A DNA stretch of 64,000 nt from Lapillicoccus jejuensis (GTDB lineage Bacteria; Actinomycetota; Actinomycetes; Actinomycetales; Dermatophilaceae): positions 1,488,001 through 1,552,000 of the forward strand of contig NZ_VFMN01000001.1 of NCBI RefSeq assembly GCF_006715055.1, given 5' to 3'. A program made the position numbers and the translations under genes. This document shows positions 34,401 to 42,806 of the stretch, in pieces; the stretch's first letter is position 1; the number at the start of each line of letters is the position of its first letter. The notes below the pieces were generated by a model. It made no database searches and had not been told where the DNA came from. It was given only the letters and a program-made list of their open reading frames with translations.

Positions 34401-37400
34401 TCGACCTCTCGCTCGGCCGCGTCCTGTCCGTCGGCCCGGCGACCATCCGCTACCAGGCCTACCCGCGCAGCGCCGGCACCGAGGTGATCCGGTACGCCGT
34501 CCGGGACCGCTTCGGCCTGGCCAGCGACGCCTTCGTCCGGGTCGGCGTCGTCCAGCCCGGCGACCCGCAGCCACCGGTGGCCGTCGCGGACGACGTCGTC
34601 GCCGCCCCGGGGCGCACCGTCACGGTCGACCCGACCGCGAACGACCTCGTCGCCCCCGGCGACACGGTCGAGTACGACGACTTCGCCCCCCGCAACGAGC
34701 CGGCCACCCTCAAGGACTTCGCCCGGCAGAAGGACGACACCTTCCGGGTCAAGGCGCCCGACGAGGCCGACCCGAGGACCCTCACCTACGGCATCACCGA
34801 CGGCCTGTTCGACCCCTCGGTCTCCACCGTCACCGTCCGCGGCCAGAAGGGCTTCAACAACCCGCCCGTCGCCCTCGACGACGTCGCGCAGCCCAAGCCC
34901 GGCGAGACCGCCGTCGTCGCCGACGTCCTCGCCAACGACCGCGACCCCGACGGGGACGCCGCCTCGCTCAAGGTCGTGCGCGCCACCGGCGCCGGCGTCA
35001 GCGTCGTCGGGCAGCGCGTGCGCATCGCCCTGCAGGACCACCCCCGCGTCGTCCCCTACGTCATCGAGGACGCCGACGGCGCGCAGGCCATGGCGCTGGT
35101 CTACGTCCCGACCAGCAGCGACGGCGCCCCCTTCGTCATCCCCGGGCGCACGATCCGGATGGACGCGAACGCCACCGCGACCGTCGACCTGTCGCAGTAC
35201 CTCGCCGACCCGCGCGGCCGCGCCCTCCAGGTCACCTCACCCGACACCGTCAGCACCTCGCCGAGCCAGGTCCTCGCGTCCGAGGTCACCGGCCCGCGGA
35301 CCGTCCGGCTCACCTCGAGCCGCGACTACACCGGCCCCGGCGCGCTCATGCTCGAGGTCACCGACGCCACCGGCCCCGACGACAAGGCCGCCGTGACGGC
35401 GTACGTCTCCGTCCCCGTCCAGGTGGGCCCGCTCACCCCGGTGCTGCGCTGCCCGTCGTACGAGGTCTCGCTGATCGGCGGCGGCGTCCCGCGCACCGTC
35501 GACGTCCCCCGGCTGTGCCACGCGTGGCTCCCCGACGGGCTCGACCCGGCGTCGGTGACCTACACGGCGACCTGGGACCAGCGTCCCGAGGGCGTCGAGC
35601 TGCGCCAGCAGGACGGCGAGAGCCGGGGCAGCCGCGTCCGGCTCGCCGCCGCCGCCGACGCCCCCTCCGGCACCGGCACGGTCACCGTCGGCGTGCAGGG
35701 CAGCGGGGAGAGCGCGAGCTTCCGGGTCCGGGTGACCTCGACGAAGCCGGTGGCCACCGCGCCCGGCCGGCCGGCCGCGCCGCCCCCGGCCGCCCTGCCC
35801 CGGGTGCGCCCCATCACCGTCGACGGGCTCCAGCCCGGCCAGTCGCGCGCGGTCGACGTCCGCGCCTACCTCGACAGCCCCCTCGCCACCCCGCAGTGCA
35901 GCGTGAGCGGGGTCCAGGTGGTCTCGGGCACCGGCGTCACCGGCTCGGCGTCCGGGTGCTCGCTCACCGTCACCGCGTCCTCGTCCGCCCGGCGCACCGC
36001 CGTCCTGTCCCTGCGGGTCGCCGACGGCCCGGGCCGCGAGGTGCCGACCCAGGCGACCGTGACGATCAAGGCCCCGCCGGACGCGCCGGCCGGCGTCACC
36101 GCCGTCGCCGACCGGGTCGCCGGCGGTCAGGCCCGCGTCTCGTGGCGCCCGCCGGCGTACGACGGCGGTCTGCCGGTCCTCGAGTACGAGGTCCGCGCCT
36201 CCACGGGCAAGGTGCTGGCCTGCACCGCCTCGCCGTGCACCGTCACCGGCCTCGCCAACGGCACACCGGTGACCTTCACCGTCCGCGCGCGCAACGGCGT
36301 CGACTGGTCCCCGGCCAGCGCCCCCTCGGGGCCGGTCACGCCGGACACCAAGCCGCAGGCCGTCACCGTCGGTCGGATCACCCCGGGTGACCGCACCCTG
36401 AAGGTCACCTGGAGCGCCCCGAAGAACGAGGGCAGCCCGGTCGACCGATACCAGGTGCAGTGGGTGGACGTGAACGGCGGCTCGGGCTCCGGGACCGCGC
36501 AGGTCGCCGGCTCCGCGCTCGCCCACACCGTGACCGGCCTCGTCAACGACGACCAGTACAAGGTCCGCGTCCAGGCCCACAACGGCGCGGGCTGGGGCCC
36601 CTACGGACCCGCCGTCACCGCGCAGTCCGTCGGCACGCCGGCCACCGTCGCCGCGCCGCGCGTCGACGCGCGCCCGGCGACCCCGTCGACGTCGACGGCG
36701 GCGCTGACCATCACGTGGTCGCCGGTCGACCCCGACGGCCCGGCCATGCAGAGCTACACGGTGTGGCGCGACGGCGCCCGCCTGCGCACCGTCTCGGCCA
36801 AGGCCTCGCTCCAGGTGAGCGACAGCGTCCCGTACGACGGCCGCACCCACCGGTACGCCGTCTCCGCCACCAACGGCGGCGGGAAGAGCAGCAAGCCCGG
36901 CCCGGCCTCCTCGTTCCGGGCCGCCGGGGTCCCGGCCACCCCGGGCACGCCGGGCGTCACCACCGGGTCGCCGACCTACTCCGGCCGGGCGAGCTGGCGG
37001 CTCGGGGACCCGCACTCGGGCGGGTACCGCACCCTCCAGTGGGAGACCACGGCCGGTCACGGCGGCACGATCAGCTGCTCGCCGACCTGCTCGAGCGCGA
37101 CCTTCGGCGGGCTCGGGACGGCGCCGCAGCAGCTGCGGGTCCGGGCCCAGAACGACACCCCCGAGTGGTCGCCGTGGTCGGCGTACTCCGCGTCCTTCCA
37201 GCCCTACGGGCCCACCCGCACCGTGGCGAACCTCCAGGCGTCGGTGAGCGGGAGCGGCGGCAGCTACACCGTGACCTGGACCTGGTCCACGGTCGAGAAC
37301 GGACGGTCGGTCAAGGTCACGGCCACCGGGTGCACCTTGCGCTCGCAGACGTCGTGCTCGCGGACGGGCGTCGGCTACCAGACCACCGCGTCGGCGACGA

Positions 37401-37774
37401 TCACGCAGACCGCCGTCAACGCCCCGGGCACCCGCCCCGCCTCGACGAGCAAGAGCGCGAGGACGCCGGACAAGCCGCTGCCCGCCGTGTCGGTGCGGCC
37501 GTCGTCGGCGACCTGTGGTGACAGCATCGGCGTCGGCTGCCCGCAGCCGGGTGTCTGCCGGACGGTCTGCAACTTCGTCGACGTCAAGATCGACAACTCG
37601 AGCGGGACGGCCACCTGCACCGTCAACACCGACTCCGGCGGGGGCTTCTCCCCCCACCCGGTCGCGGCCGACGGTGGCTGGCACCGCACCTCGTCGTACT
37701 ACGGCGGTCACGGCGGGTGGGTGACGGCCACCTGCGACGGCCGGACGAGTCCTCGGTACTCACCCTGGCCGTGA
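31409..37774 (+). CDS. Giant membrane-anchored Ig/cadherin-like and fibronectin III protein
   Basis: The 2121-residue product starts at ATG 31409. One membrane anchor (LGVASLVVLALVAGVLTWVAL) is near residues 11-31; the rest should be outside the cell. Residues 40-400 look like a propeller-type domain. From about 455 to 1300 there are roughly nine cadherin/Ig-like units with recurring VLDNDSD or VLANDRDPDGD motifs. Four to five fibronectin III domains cover about 1555-2010. The last 85 residues contain several cysteines and aromatic residues. No sortase motif is seen. It sits between the FHA gene and moxR, suggesting an outer component of the encoded apparatus. The function is not established. 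Confidence 0.85.
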   Translation: MRTAASARRRLGVASLVVLALVAGVLTWVALRAEGELVRKTDLHDGGVWVTNGQRALLGRLNKPAQQLDAGVAVDQTGGSGLDVLQDGASVVALSAATNQATPVDTASATLATDGVLTLPKPAATTGLAYAAQPPVDLRGGSVAVVDPATGKLWAARTAASGTPTRVALDALQAQSTPVATVGAGASVAVGADGTVYAVSGTTGRLVTLPVGDDGTFAAPVTRSLGVTSKALEVTAVGGRWVVLDAATGLLRAAGLDRPVEAADVSDGGLAQAALQQPGPAATSVLLAGPDGLSAVPLDDGGASGTLVQVPDTARRGTGPASALKPTAPVRLGSCAHAAWAGPTSTWYGRACGSVLDGGDVAPGAKPPQALELGGLGAATRRDGVRLRTNRGLVVLNDLDSGNLWDLDNTPLKIDDWDAVVPPPQQQDKNAKKDPNQRDDQVVRTPPKAEPDQLRVRAGRTSTLHVLDNDSDATGSILAIAPGDVSQPSVAGVTAAVSSDGQAVDVTVPDDPASSEFSFTYRVTNGTGGATSASSARVTVTVVDDAVNGAPYVRQGQAQLAKARYAAVPGGHVAVGVVADWRDPENDPLTVEASTPGVGVDPSGALAVTAPTSPGALTVRYAVADGHGGSTAGSVPVTVLADDARPVPPLPQPDVVRAVAGKPVQIRPLGNDVPGADPTDPDARMRLAAQVRAPGQLLLDTDLDTGVLTVTGRTPGTVFLTYAAQVGSAVAPGRIRVDVLPDPGADPSPVAAPDAATVRGQSPVVTDVLANDSSPRGDVLVVQKVLSDASWLRASVVQGRFLRIEATSSLSDQPTRRGLLRYTVSDGTKTAVGVVAVVQQPPADAPVPDVEDDEAVVRTGDVVTVPVLDNDTVSGGVPLVLDPRSVKVVQGGGQAFASGSVLRYIPDATPPGADQVVTLEYGAHPEGSVATERTGRVTVTVKPLPTAATPDQPPTARSFSASVTAGDTITITVPTSGVDPDGDLAYVVGVVGGDGKAVDLSLGRVLSVGPATIRYQAYPRSAGTEVIRYAVRDRFGLASDAFVRVGVVQPGDPQPPVAVADDVVAAPGRTVTVDPTANDLVAPGDTVEYDDFAPRNEPATLKDFARQKDDTFRVKAPDEADPRTLTYGITDGLFDPSVSTVTVRGQKGFNNPPVALDDVAQPKPGETAVVADVLANDRDPDGDAASLKVVRATGAGVSVVGQRVRIALQDHPRVVPYVIEDADGAQAMALVYVPTSSDGAPFVIPGRTIRMDANATATVDLSQYLADPRGRALQVTSPDTVSTSPSQVLASEVTGPRTVRLTSSRDYTGPGALMLEVTDATGPDDKAAVTAYVSVPVQVGPLTPVLRCPSYEVSLIGGGVPRTVDVPRLCHAWLPDGLDPASVTYTATWDQRPEGVELRQQDGESRGSRVRLAAAADAPSGTGTVTVGVQGSGESASFRVRVTSTKPVATAPGRPAAPPPAALPRVRPITVDGLQPGQSRAVDVRAYLDSPLATPQCSVSGVQVVSGTGVTGSASGCSLTVTASSSARRTAVLSLRVADGPGREVPTQATVTIKAPPDAPAGVTAVADRVAGGQARVSWRPPAYDGGLPVLEYEVRASTGKVLACTASPCTVTGLANGTPVTFTVRARNGVDWSPASAPSGPVTPDTKPQAVTVGRITPGDRTLKVTWSAPKNEGSPVDRYQVQWVDVNGGSGSGTAQVAGSALAHTVTGLVNDDQYKVRVQAHNGAGWGPYGPAVTAQSVGTPATVAAPRVDARPATPSTSTAALTITWSPVDPDGPAMQSYTVWRDGARLRTVSAKASLQVSDSVPYDGRTHRYAVSATNGGGKSSKPGPASSFRAAGVPATPGTPGVTTGSPTYSGRASWRLGDPHSGGYRTLQWETTAGHGGTISCSPTCSSATFGGLGTAPQQLRVRAQNDTPEWSPWSAYSASFQPYGPTRTVANLQASVSGSGGSYTVTWTWSTVENGRSVKVTATGCTLRSQTSCSRTGVGYQTTASATITQTAVNAPGTRPASTSKSARTPDKPLPAVSVRPSSATCGDSIGVGCPQPGVCRTVCNFVDVKIDNSSGTATCTVNTDSGGGFSPHPVAADGGWHRTSSYYGGHGGWVTATCDGRTSPRYSPWP

Positions 37775-37816
37775 CGCCACGGCCCTCCCCCCACCACCAC
37801 CAGCAGGAGAACCCCC

Positions 37817-38788
37817 ATGCCGCTCACCCAGGACCAGGCCGACTGGTTCGCCACGACCTTCGGCCAGCTCGTCGCCAACGTCGAGAAGGCCGTCCTCGGC
37901 AAGCACCACCCCATCCGTCTCGCCCTCACCTGCCTGCTGTCCGAGGGGCACCTGCTCCTCGAGGACTACCCGGGCACCGGCAAGACGCAGCTGGCCCGCG
38001 CCCTCTCGGCGACCGTGCAGGGCAGCCACAGCCGCATCCAGTTCACCCCGGACCTGCTGCCGTCCGACGTCACGGGCACGTCGGTGCCGCGGCCGGACAC
38101 CATGCAGTTCGAGTTCCACCGGGGCCCGATCTTCGCGACGATCGTCCTCGCGGACGAGATCAACCGCGCCTCGCCGAAGACGCAGTCGGCGCTGCTCGAG
38201 GTGATGGAGGAGGGCCGGGTCACCGTCGACGGCACCACCCACTCCGTCGGCCGCCCGTTCATGGTCATCGCGACGCAGAACCCCATCGAGCAGGCCGGGA
38301 CCTACCGGCTGCCGGAGGCGCAGCTCGACCGGTTCCTCATGAAGACCTCGCTCGGCTACCCCGACCACGAGGCGACCATCGCCGTCCTCGCCGACGCCCG
38401 GACCCGCGACCGCACCTCGCTCGTCACCCCCATCGTCACCGCCCAGGTCATCACCGAGATGGCCGCCGCCGCCGACGAGGTGCACGTCGACCCGGCCCTG
38501 CTCGCCTACGTCAGCCGGATCGCCGAGGAGACCCGCCGCCACCCGAGCCTCAAGCTCGGCGTCTCGGTCCGCGGCTGCCTGGCCTACGTGCGGTGCGCGA
38601 AGACCTGGGCGCTGTCCCAGGGCCGTTCCCACGTCGTCCCCGAGGACATCAAGCTGCTCGCCGAGCCGATCCTGGCCCACCGCCTCATCCTCGACGCCGA
38701 GGCGCAGTTCACCGGCGTCACCGTCGACCAGGTCGTCGGCCAGATCATGAGCGAGGTCGCCCCGCCGACCCAGCGGGTGGGCGTCTGA
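37817..38788 (+). CDS. MoxR-family AAA+ ATPase
   Basis: MoxR ATPases act as chaperones that mature or activate partner complexes. The 323-residue product starts at ATG 37817. Walker A is DYPGTGKTQLARAL near residue 52, Walker B is IVLADEINRASPKTQSALLE near 112, sensor 1 is VIATQNPIEQAGTYRLPEAQ near 152, and FLMKTSLGYP follows. The gene overlaps the DUF58 start by one base (TGATG). MoxR-DUF58-transglutaminase is a common conserved trio; here it sits inside the secretion-like operon. Confidence 0.95.
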   Translation: MPLTQDQADWFATTFGQLVANVEKAVLGKHHPIRLALTCLLSEGHLLLEDYPGTGKTQLARALSATVQGSHSRIQFTPDLLPSDVTGTSVPRPDTMQFEFHRGPIFATIVLADEINRASPKTQSALLEVMEEGRVTVDGTTHSVGRPFMVIATQNPIEQAGTYRLPEAQLDRFLMKTSLGYPDHEATIAVLADARTRDRTSLVTPIVTAQVITEMAAAADEVHVDPALLAYVSRIAEETRRHPSLKLGVSVRGCLAYVRCAKTWALSQGRSHVVPEDIKLLAEPILAHRLILDAEAQFTGVTVDQVVGQIMSEVAPPTQRVGV

Positions 38789-40143
38789 TGCCCGGCGCGG
38801 CCGAGCGGCTGCGCGCCTCGGTCGGCCCGCGGGTCGCGCCGGTCCGCGACGCCACCCGGGTCGTCTGGGAGCCCGTCCTCACCGTCCTGCGCTGGGTCAG
38901 CCCGGTGGGCTGGACCGTCCTCGGGCTGGGCCTGGCCGCGTGGTGGATCGGGGCCCGCTTCGAGTGGCCCGAGCTCCTGATCGTCGCGACGACCGCGCTG
39001 CTGCTCGTCGGGCTCTGCGTCCTCCTCGCGCTCGGCGCGGTGCGGCTCGACATCGACGTGCACCTGGCCCAGCGCCGCGTGACCGTGGGCGACTCCGCGT
39101 CCGGGTCGCTGCGCGTGCGCAACGCCTCGCGCGCCTCGGTCCTGCCGGTGCCGCTCACCGTCGAGGTGCCGATCGGGGCCGCGCTGTGGCAGATGCGGCT
39201 CGGCCGGGTCGCCCGCGGCCAGGTCGTCGAGGACTCCTTCGAGGCCAACACGACCCGCCGCGGCGTCGTCCGCGTCGGCCCGGCCACGAGCGTGCAGGGC
39301 GACCCGCTCGGCCTGGTGCGCCGCACCGTGCACTGGAACGACAGCCAGGAGCTCTTCGTCCACCCGCGCACCGTCCCGCTGGCGCACATGGGCGCCGGTC
39401 TGCTGCGCGACCTCGAGGGCTCGGTCACGCAGGACCAGTCGCGCAGCGACATGGAGTTCCACACGCTGCGCGAGTTCACCCCCGGCGACGACCGCCGCCA
39501 CATCGCCTGGCGCGCCACGGCGCGGACCGGCCACCTCGGGAACCGCCGGATGGGCTCGCTGCTCGTGCGCCAGTTCCTCGACACCCGCCGCTCGCACGTC
39601 ACCGTCGTCGTCGACAGCGACCTCGGGGCGTACGACGAGTCGCGGCCGATCATGCGCCCGGTCGCCCCGAGCGACCCGGACCGGACCAGCGGCGCGCTCG
39701 CGGCCACCGCGCCGATGGACCTCAGCGAGGACTTCGAGACGGCGATCTCGGCCGGGGCCTCGATCGTCGTGCGCGCGATCCTCGACGAGATGGACGCGAC
39801 CCTCGTCGTCGGCGACCACCGGGTCACCAAGGCCGCCGCGCCGCGCTACCTCGACGAGCTGTCCCGCGCCGAGCCCGCCCCCGTCTCGCTGCTGCGCGCC
39901 GCGACCTCCGCCGTCGAGCTCGCGCCCGACACGAGCACCGTCTTCCTCGTCACCGGCCCGCACCGGCCGTTCCTCGAGATCCGCCGGGCCCTCGGCCAGT
40001 TCCCCCCGGAGGTGCGCGCGGTCGCCGTCGTCGTCGACCCGCGCGGCGCCGGCGGGCTGCAGCGCGGTGACGGCCTCGCCTTCCTCTCACTGCGCTCGCT
40101 CTCCGACCTCCGCCCCCTCGTCCAGGCAGGACTGCACGGATGA
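38788..40143 (+). CDS. DUF58 domain membrane protein
   Basis: The 451-residue product starts at ATG 38788. Two membrane helices lie near residues 38-55 (WTVLGLGLAAWWIGA) and 60-82. A beta-rich domain follows, then the DUF58/VWA-like region with FHTLREFTPGDDRRHIAWRATARTG split around residues 230-255, the family hallmark. It probably works with the MoxR ATPase and the transglutaminase-like protein. It overlaps the next gene by 4 bp (ATGA). No catalytic function is known for the family. Confidence 0.92.
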   Translation: MPGAAERLRASVGPRVAPVRDATRVVWEPVLTVLRWVSPVGWTVLGLGLAAWWIGARFEWPELLIVATTALLLVGLCVLLALGAVRLDIDVHLAQRRVTVGDSASGSLRVRNASRASVLPVPLTVEVPIGAALWQMRLGRVARGQVVEDSFEANTTRRGVVRVGPATSVQGDPLGLVRRTVHWNDSQELFVHPRTVPLAHMGAGLLRDLEGSVTQDQSRSDMEFHTLREFTPGDDRRHIAWRATARTGHLGNRRMGSLLVRQFLDTRRSHVTVVVDSDLGAYDESRPIMRPVAPSDPDRTSGALAATAPMDLSEDFETAISAGASIVVRAILDEMDATLVVGDHRVTKAAAPRYLDELSRAEPAPVSLLRAATSAVELAPDTSTVFLVTGPHRPFLEIRRALGQFPPEVRAVAVVVDPRGAGGLQRGDGLAFLSLRSLSDLRPLVQAGLHG

Positions 40144-42806
40144 CCTCACCGTTCCAGGCCCCCCCGGAGCACCTGCTGCGCCGGGAGCCGACCGCCCGCG
40201 AGAAGGCCGCCGCCCGGCTGCGCGCGCTGCGGCCCGGCGCCGCCCGGCTCGTCGACGCCGGCTTCGCCGCCGCGCTCGTCCTCGTCGCGCTGCTCGGCCT
40301 GCGCACGACGTACGACGGCTGGCTGTGGCTGGTCCCCGGCGTGGTCGGGCTCGTCCTCGGGGTCGTCGTCACCCACGCGGTGCTCGCGTGGCGCCTGCCC
40401 GGGATCGTCGCCGCCCTCGTGCTCACCGTCCTCTACGCCCTGCTCGGCGGCGCCGTCGCGACCCGCGACGACCTGCTGTGGGGGTTCCTGCCCACCGGGG
40501 CCACCGTCACCGAGCTGGCCCGCACCGCCGTCCTCGGCTGGAAGCAGCTGCTCACCTCGCTCCCGCCCATCGACTCGCGCGGCCCCCTCATGGCGCTGCC
40601 GCTCGTCCTCGGTCTCGTCGGCGGCGCCCTCGCCTACGGGCCCGCCGCGCGGTGGCGGCTGCCCGCCGCCGCCGTGCCGGTCCCGCTCGCGCTGCTGACC
40701 GTCAGCCTGCTCCTCGGCACCCCGGAGCCCGCCGGGGTCCTCGTCATGGGCCTCGGCTCCGGCCTCCTGCTCGTCGGCTGGGTCGCGCTGCGCGGCCGGT
40801 TCGCCCGGCCCTCGGTCGACCACGGCACGGTCGGCACCGACCGCACCGCGGCCACCTGGCGGGTGGCGACCACCGGCGTCCTGCTCCTGCTCGCCGGCAC
40901 GGGGGGCTGGCTGCTCGGGCCGGGCCTGCCCGGCGACGACGGCAGCCGCACCATCTGGCGGACGGCCCTCGTGCCGCCGTACGACGTCAGCCAGCTCCCC
41001 AGCCCGCTCGCCGGCTTCCGCAAGTACACCCAGCCCAACCCGGCCAAGCTCTACGACCGCACGCTCTTCACCGTCTCGGGGCTGCCGGCCGGCACGCCGG
41101 TGCGGCTGGCCACGCTCGACTCGTACGACGGCTCGGTGTGGGGCGCCGGGACCGCCGCGGCCGACGCCGGCGACGGGTCCGGCGAGGGCCCGGGTGCCGC
41201 CGGGGGAGCCACCGGGGACGGCGCCACCTTCCAGCGCGTCGGCAGCCACATCGCCGCCTCCGGCGACGGCACCGCGCGCACCGTCACGGTGAGCATCCCC
41301 GACCGCGGCTGGTCCGACGTGTGGCTGCCCACGGTCGGCACGGTGACCGGCGTCCGGTTCGCCGGCGACGGCGCCGACGGGCTCGCCGACGACCTGCGCT
41401 TCAACGTCGACACCGGCACCGGCATCGTCCCGGCAGGCCTGCAGGGCGGCGACCGCTACACCCTCGAGGCCGACGTCCCGGCGACCCCGACCACCCTCCC
41501 GAAGGACCTCGACGTCGCGAGCGGCAGCATCATCGACACCCAGGCGGTCGGGTTCGCCGACGACAAGGTGGCGACCTGGACGGCGAACCTCACCTCGCCG
41601 TGGCAGCGGTTCACCGCCGTCGCGCGGGCGATGTCGTCGGACGGCGCGTACACCGACGGCGGCACCCCCGGCAGCTACCAGAACGTCTTCCTCCCGGGCC
41701 ACAGCCTCAGCCGGATGACCCGGTTCTTCAAGTCCAGTCAGCTCGCCGGCGACGACGAGCAGTACGCCTCGGCCCTCGCCCTCGTCGGCAACCGGATCGG
41801 GGTGCCGACCCGCGTCGTGCTCGGGGCGATCCCGACGCGGGCGGCCGCCGACGGCTCGCTGCCCGTGACGGGCAAGGACGTGCACGCCTGGGTCGAGGTG
41901 CAGACCGAGGACGGCGGCTGGTTCCCCGTCCTGCCGCAGGACTTCGTCCCGAACCGGAACAAGCAGCCGCAGCAGCAGCAGCAGCGCAGCGAGGAGAAGA
42001 AGGTCGGCGCGCAGGTCCCGCCGCCGGTCTCGGCCAACCCGCCGAGCGTCCTGCAGGGACCCGACCAGTCGCAGAACTCGACCCAGGTCAAGAAGCCGAC
42101 CAAGCCCAACCCGCTCGACCCGTCGCAGTGGCCGTCGTGGATGCGGTGGCTCGTCGTCGGGGTCGGGGGACCCGTCCTCGTGCTCGGGCTGGCCTACCTC
42201 GCGCTGCGCCTGGCCAAGCGCCGCCGCGGGAGGCGGCGCCGGACCCGCGGGTCGATGCCGGAGCGGGTCGCCGGCGCCTGGGCCGAGGTCGTCGACACCG
42301 CCCAGGACCTCGGCATGCCGCTCGCGCCGCGGCTCACCCGGCTCGAGCAGGCCACCGTCCTCGACGCGCTGCTCGCGACGCCCGGTCGGGGCATCCCGAG
42401 GTCGCTGTCCGGCGCGGCCCTCGCCGCGGGCGCGACCTCCACCGAGCAGGGCGCCGTCCTGCGCGAGCAGACCCGCCGCGAGGTGCGGCAGCGGGCGGCC
42501 GGCGAGGGCCCCCTGCCCTCGCTGCGGCCGCTGGCCGACACGACGAACGGCCTCGTCTTCGCGGCGGCGGACCCGACACCGGAGCAGGTCGACGCCGTGT
42601 GGGTGCAGGTGCGCGACGTGACCCGGCGGCTGCGCCGCCGCGCGTCCCGGCGTCAGCGGCTGCGCAGCGACGTCAGCCTCGGAGGGCTGCGCAAGGACCG
42701 CCGGGCCACCCGGGCGCCGTCGGCGGGCACCGCGTCCCGCGGCGCGCTGGGCGGGCTCACCGGTCTGCGCGCCCGGCGCGGCGGCGAGGGCGGGGCGACG
42801 GCGTGA
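40140..42806 (+). CDS. Transglutaminase-like membrane protein lacking the catalytic cysteine
   Basis: The 888-residue product starts at ATG 40140. Several N-terminal membrane helices lie within residues 35-270, with an extracellular transglutaminase-like domain near 290-620 and another helix near 665-690. A cytoplasmic basic tail follows. The domain retains the His (KDVHAWVEV near 580) and the downstream Asp region (WFPVLPQDF). At the cysteine position, however, it reads GDDEQYASALAL, with Asp539 instead of Cys (41754-41756). A non-catalytic structural or binding role is likely. The Gln/Lys-rich linker near 605-660 is low in complexity. GTGA overlap with the ATPase gene. Confidence 0.88.
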   Translation: MTSPFQAPPEHLLRREPTAREKAAARLRALRPGAARLVDAGFAAALVLVALLGLRTTYDGWLWLVPGVVGLVLGVVVTHAVLAWRLPGIVAALVLTVLYALLGGAVATRDDLLWGFLPTGATVTELARTAVLGWKQLLTSLPPIDSRGPLMALPLVLGLVGGALAYGPAARWRLPAAAVPVPLALLTVSLLLGTPEPAGVLVMGLGSGLLLVGWVALRGRFARPSVDHGTVGTDRTAATWRVATTGVLLLLAGTGGWLLGPGLPGDDGSRTIWRTALVPPYDVSQLPSPLAGFRKYTQPNPAKLYDRTLFTVSGLPAGTPVRLATLDSYDGSVWGAGTAAADAGDGSGEGPGAAGGATGDGATFQRVGSHIAASGDGTARTVTVSIPDRGWSDVWLPTVGTVTGVRFAGDGADGLADDLRFNVDTGTGIVPAGLQGGDRYTLEADVPATPTTLPKDLDVASGSIIDTQAVGFADDKVATWTANLTSPWQRFTAVARAMSSDGAYTDGGTPGSYQNVFLPGHSLSRMTRFFKSSQLAGDDEQYASALALVGNRIGVPTRVVLGAIPTRAAADGSLPVTGKDVHAWVEVQTEDGGWFPVLPQDFVPNRNKQPQQQQQRSEEKKVGAQVPPPVSANPPSVLQGPDQSQNSTQVKKPTKPNPLDPSQWPSWMRWLVVGVGGPVLVLGLAYLALRLAKRRRGRRRRTRGSMPERVAGAWAEVVDTAQDLGMPLAPRLTRLEQATVLDALLATPGRGIPRSLSGAALAAGATSTEQGAVLREQTRREVRQRAAGEGPLPSLRPLADTTNGLVFAAADPTPEQVDAVWVQVRDVTRRLRRRASRRQRLRSDVSLGGLRKDRRATRAPSAGTASRGALGGLTGLRARRGGEGGATA

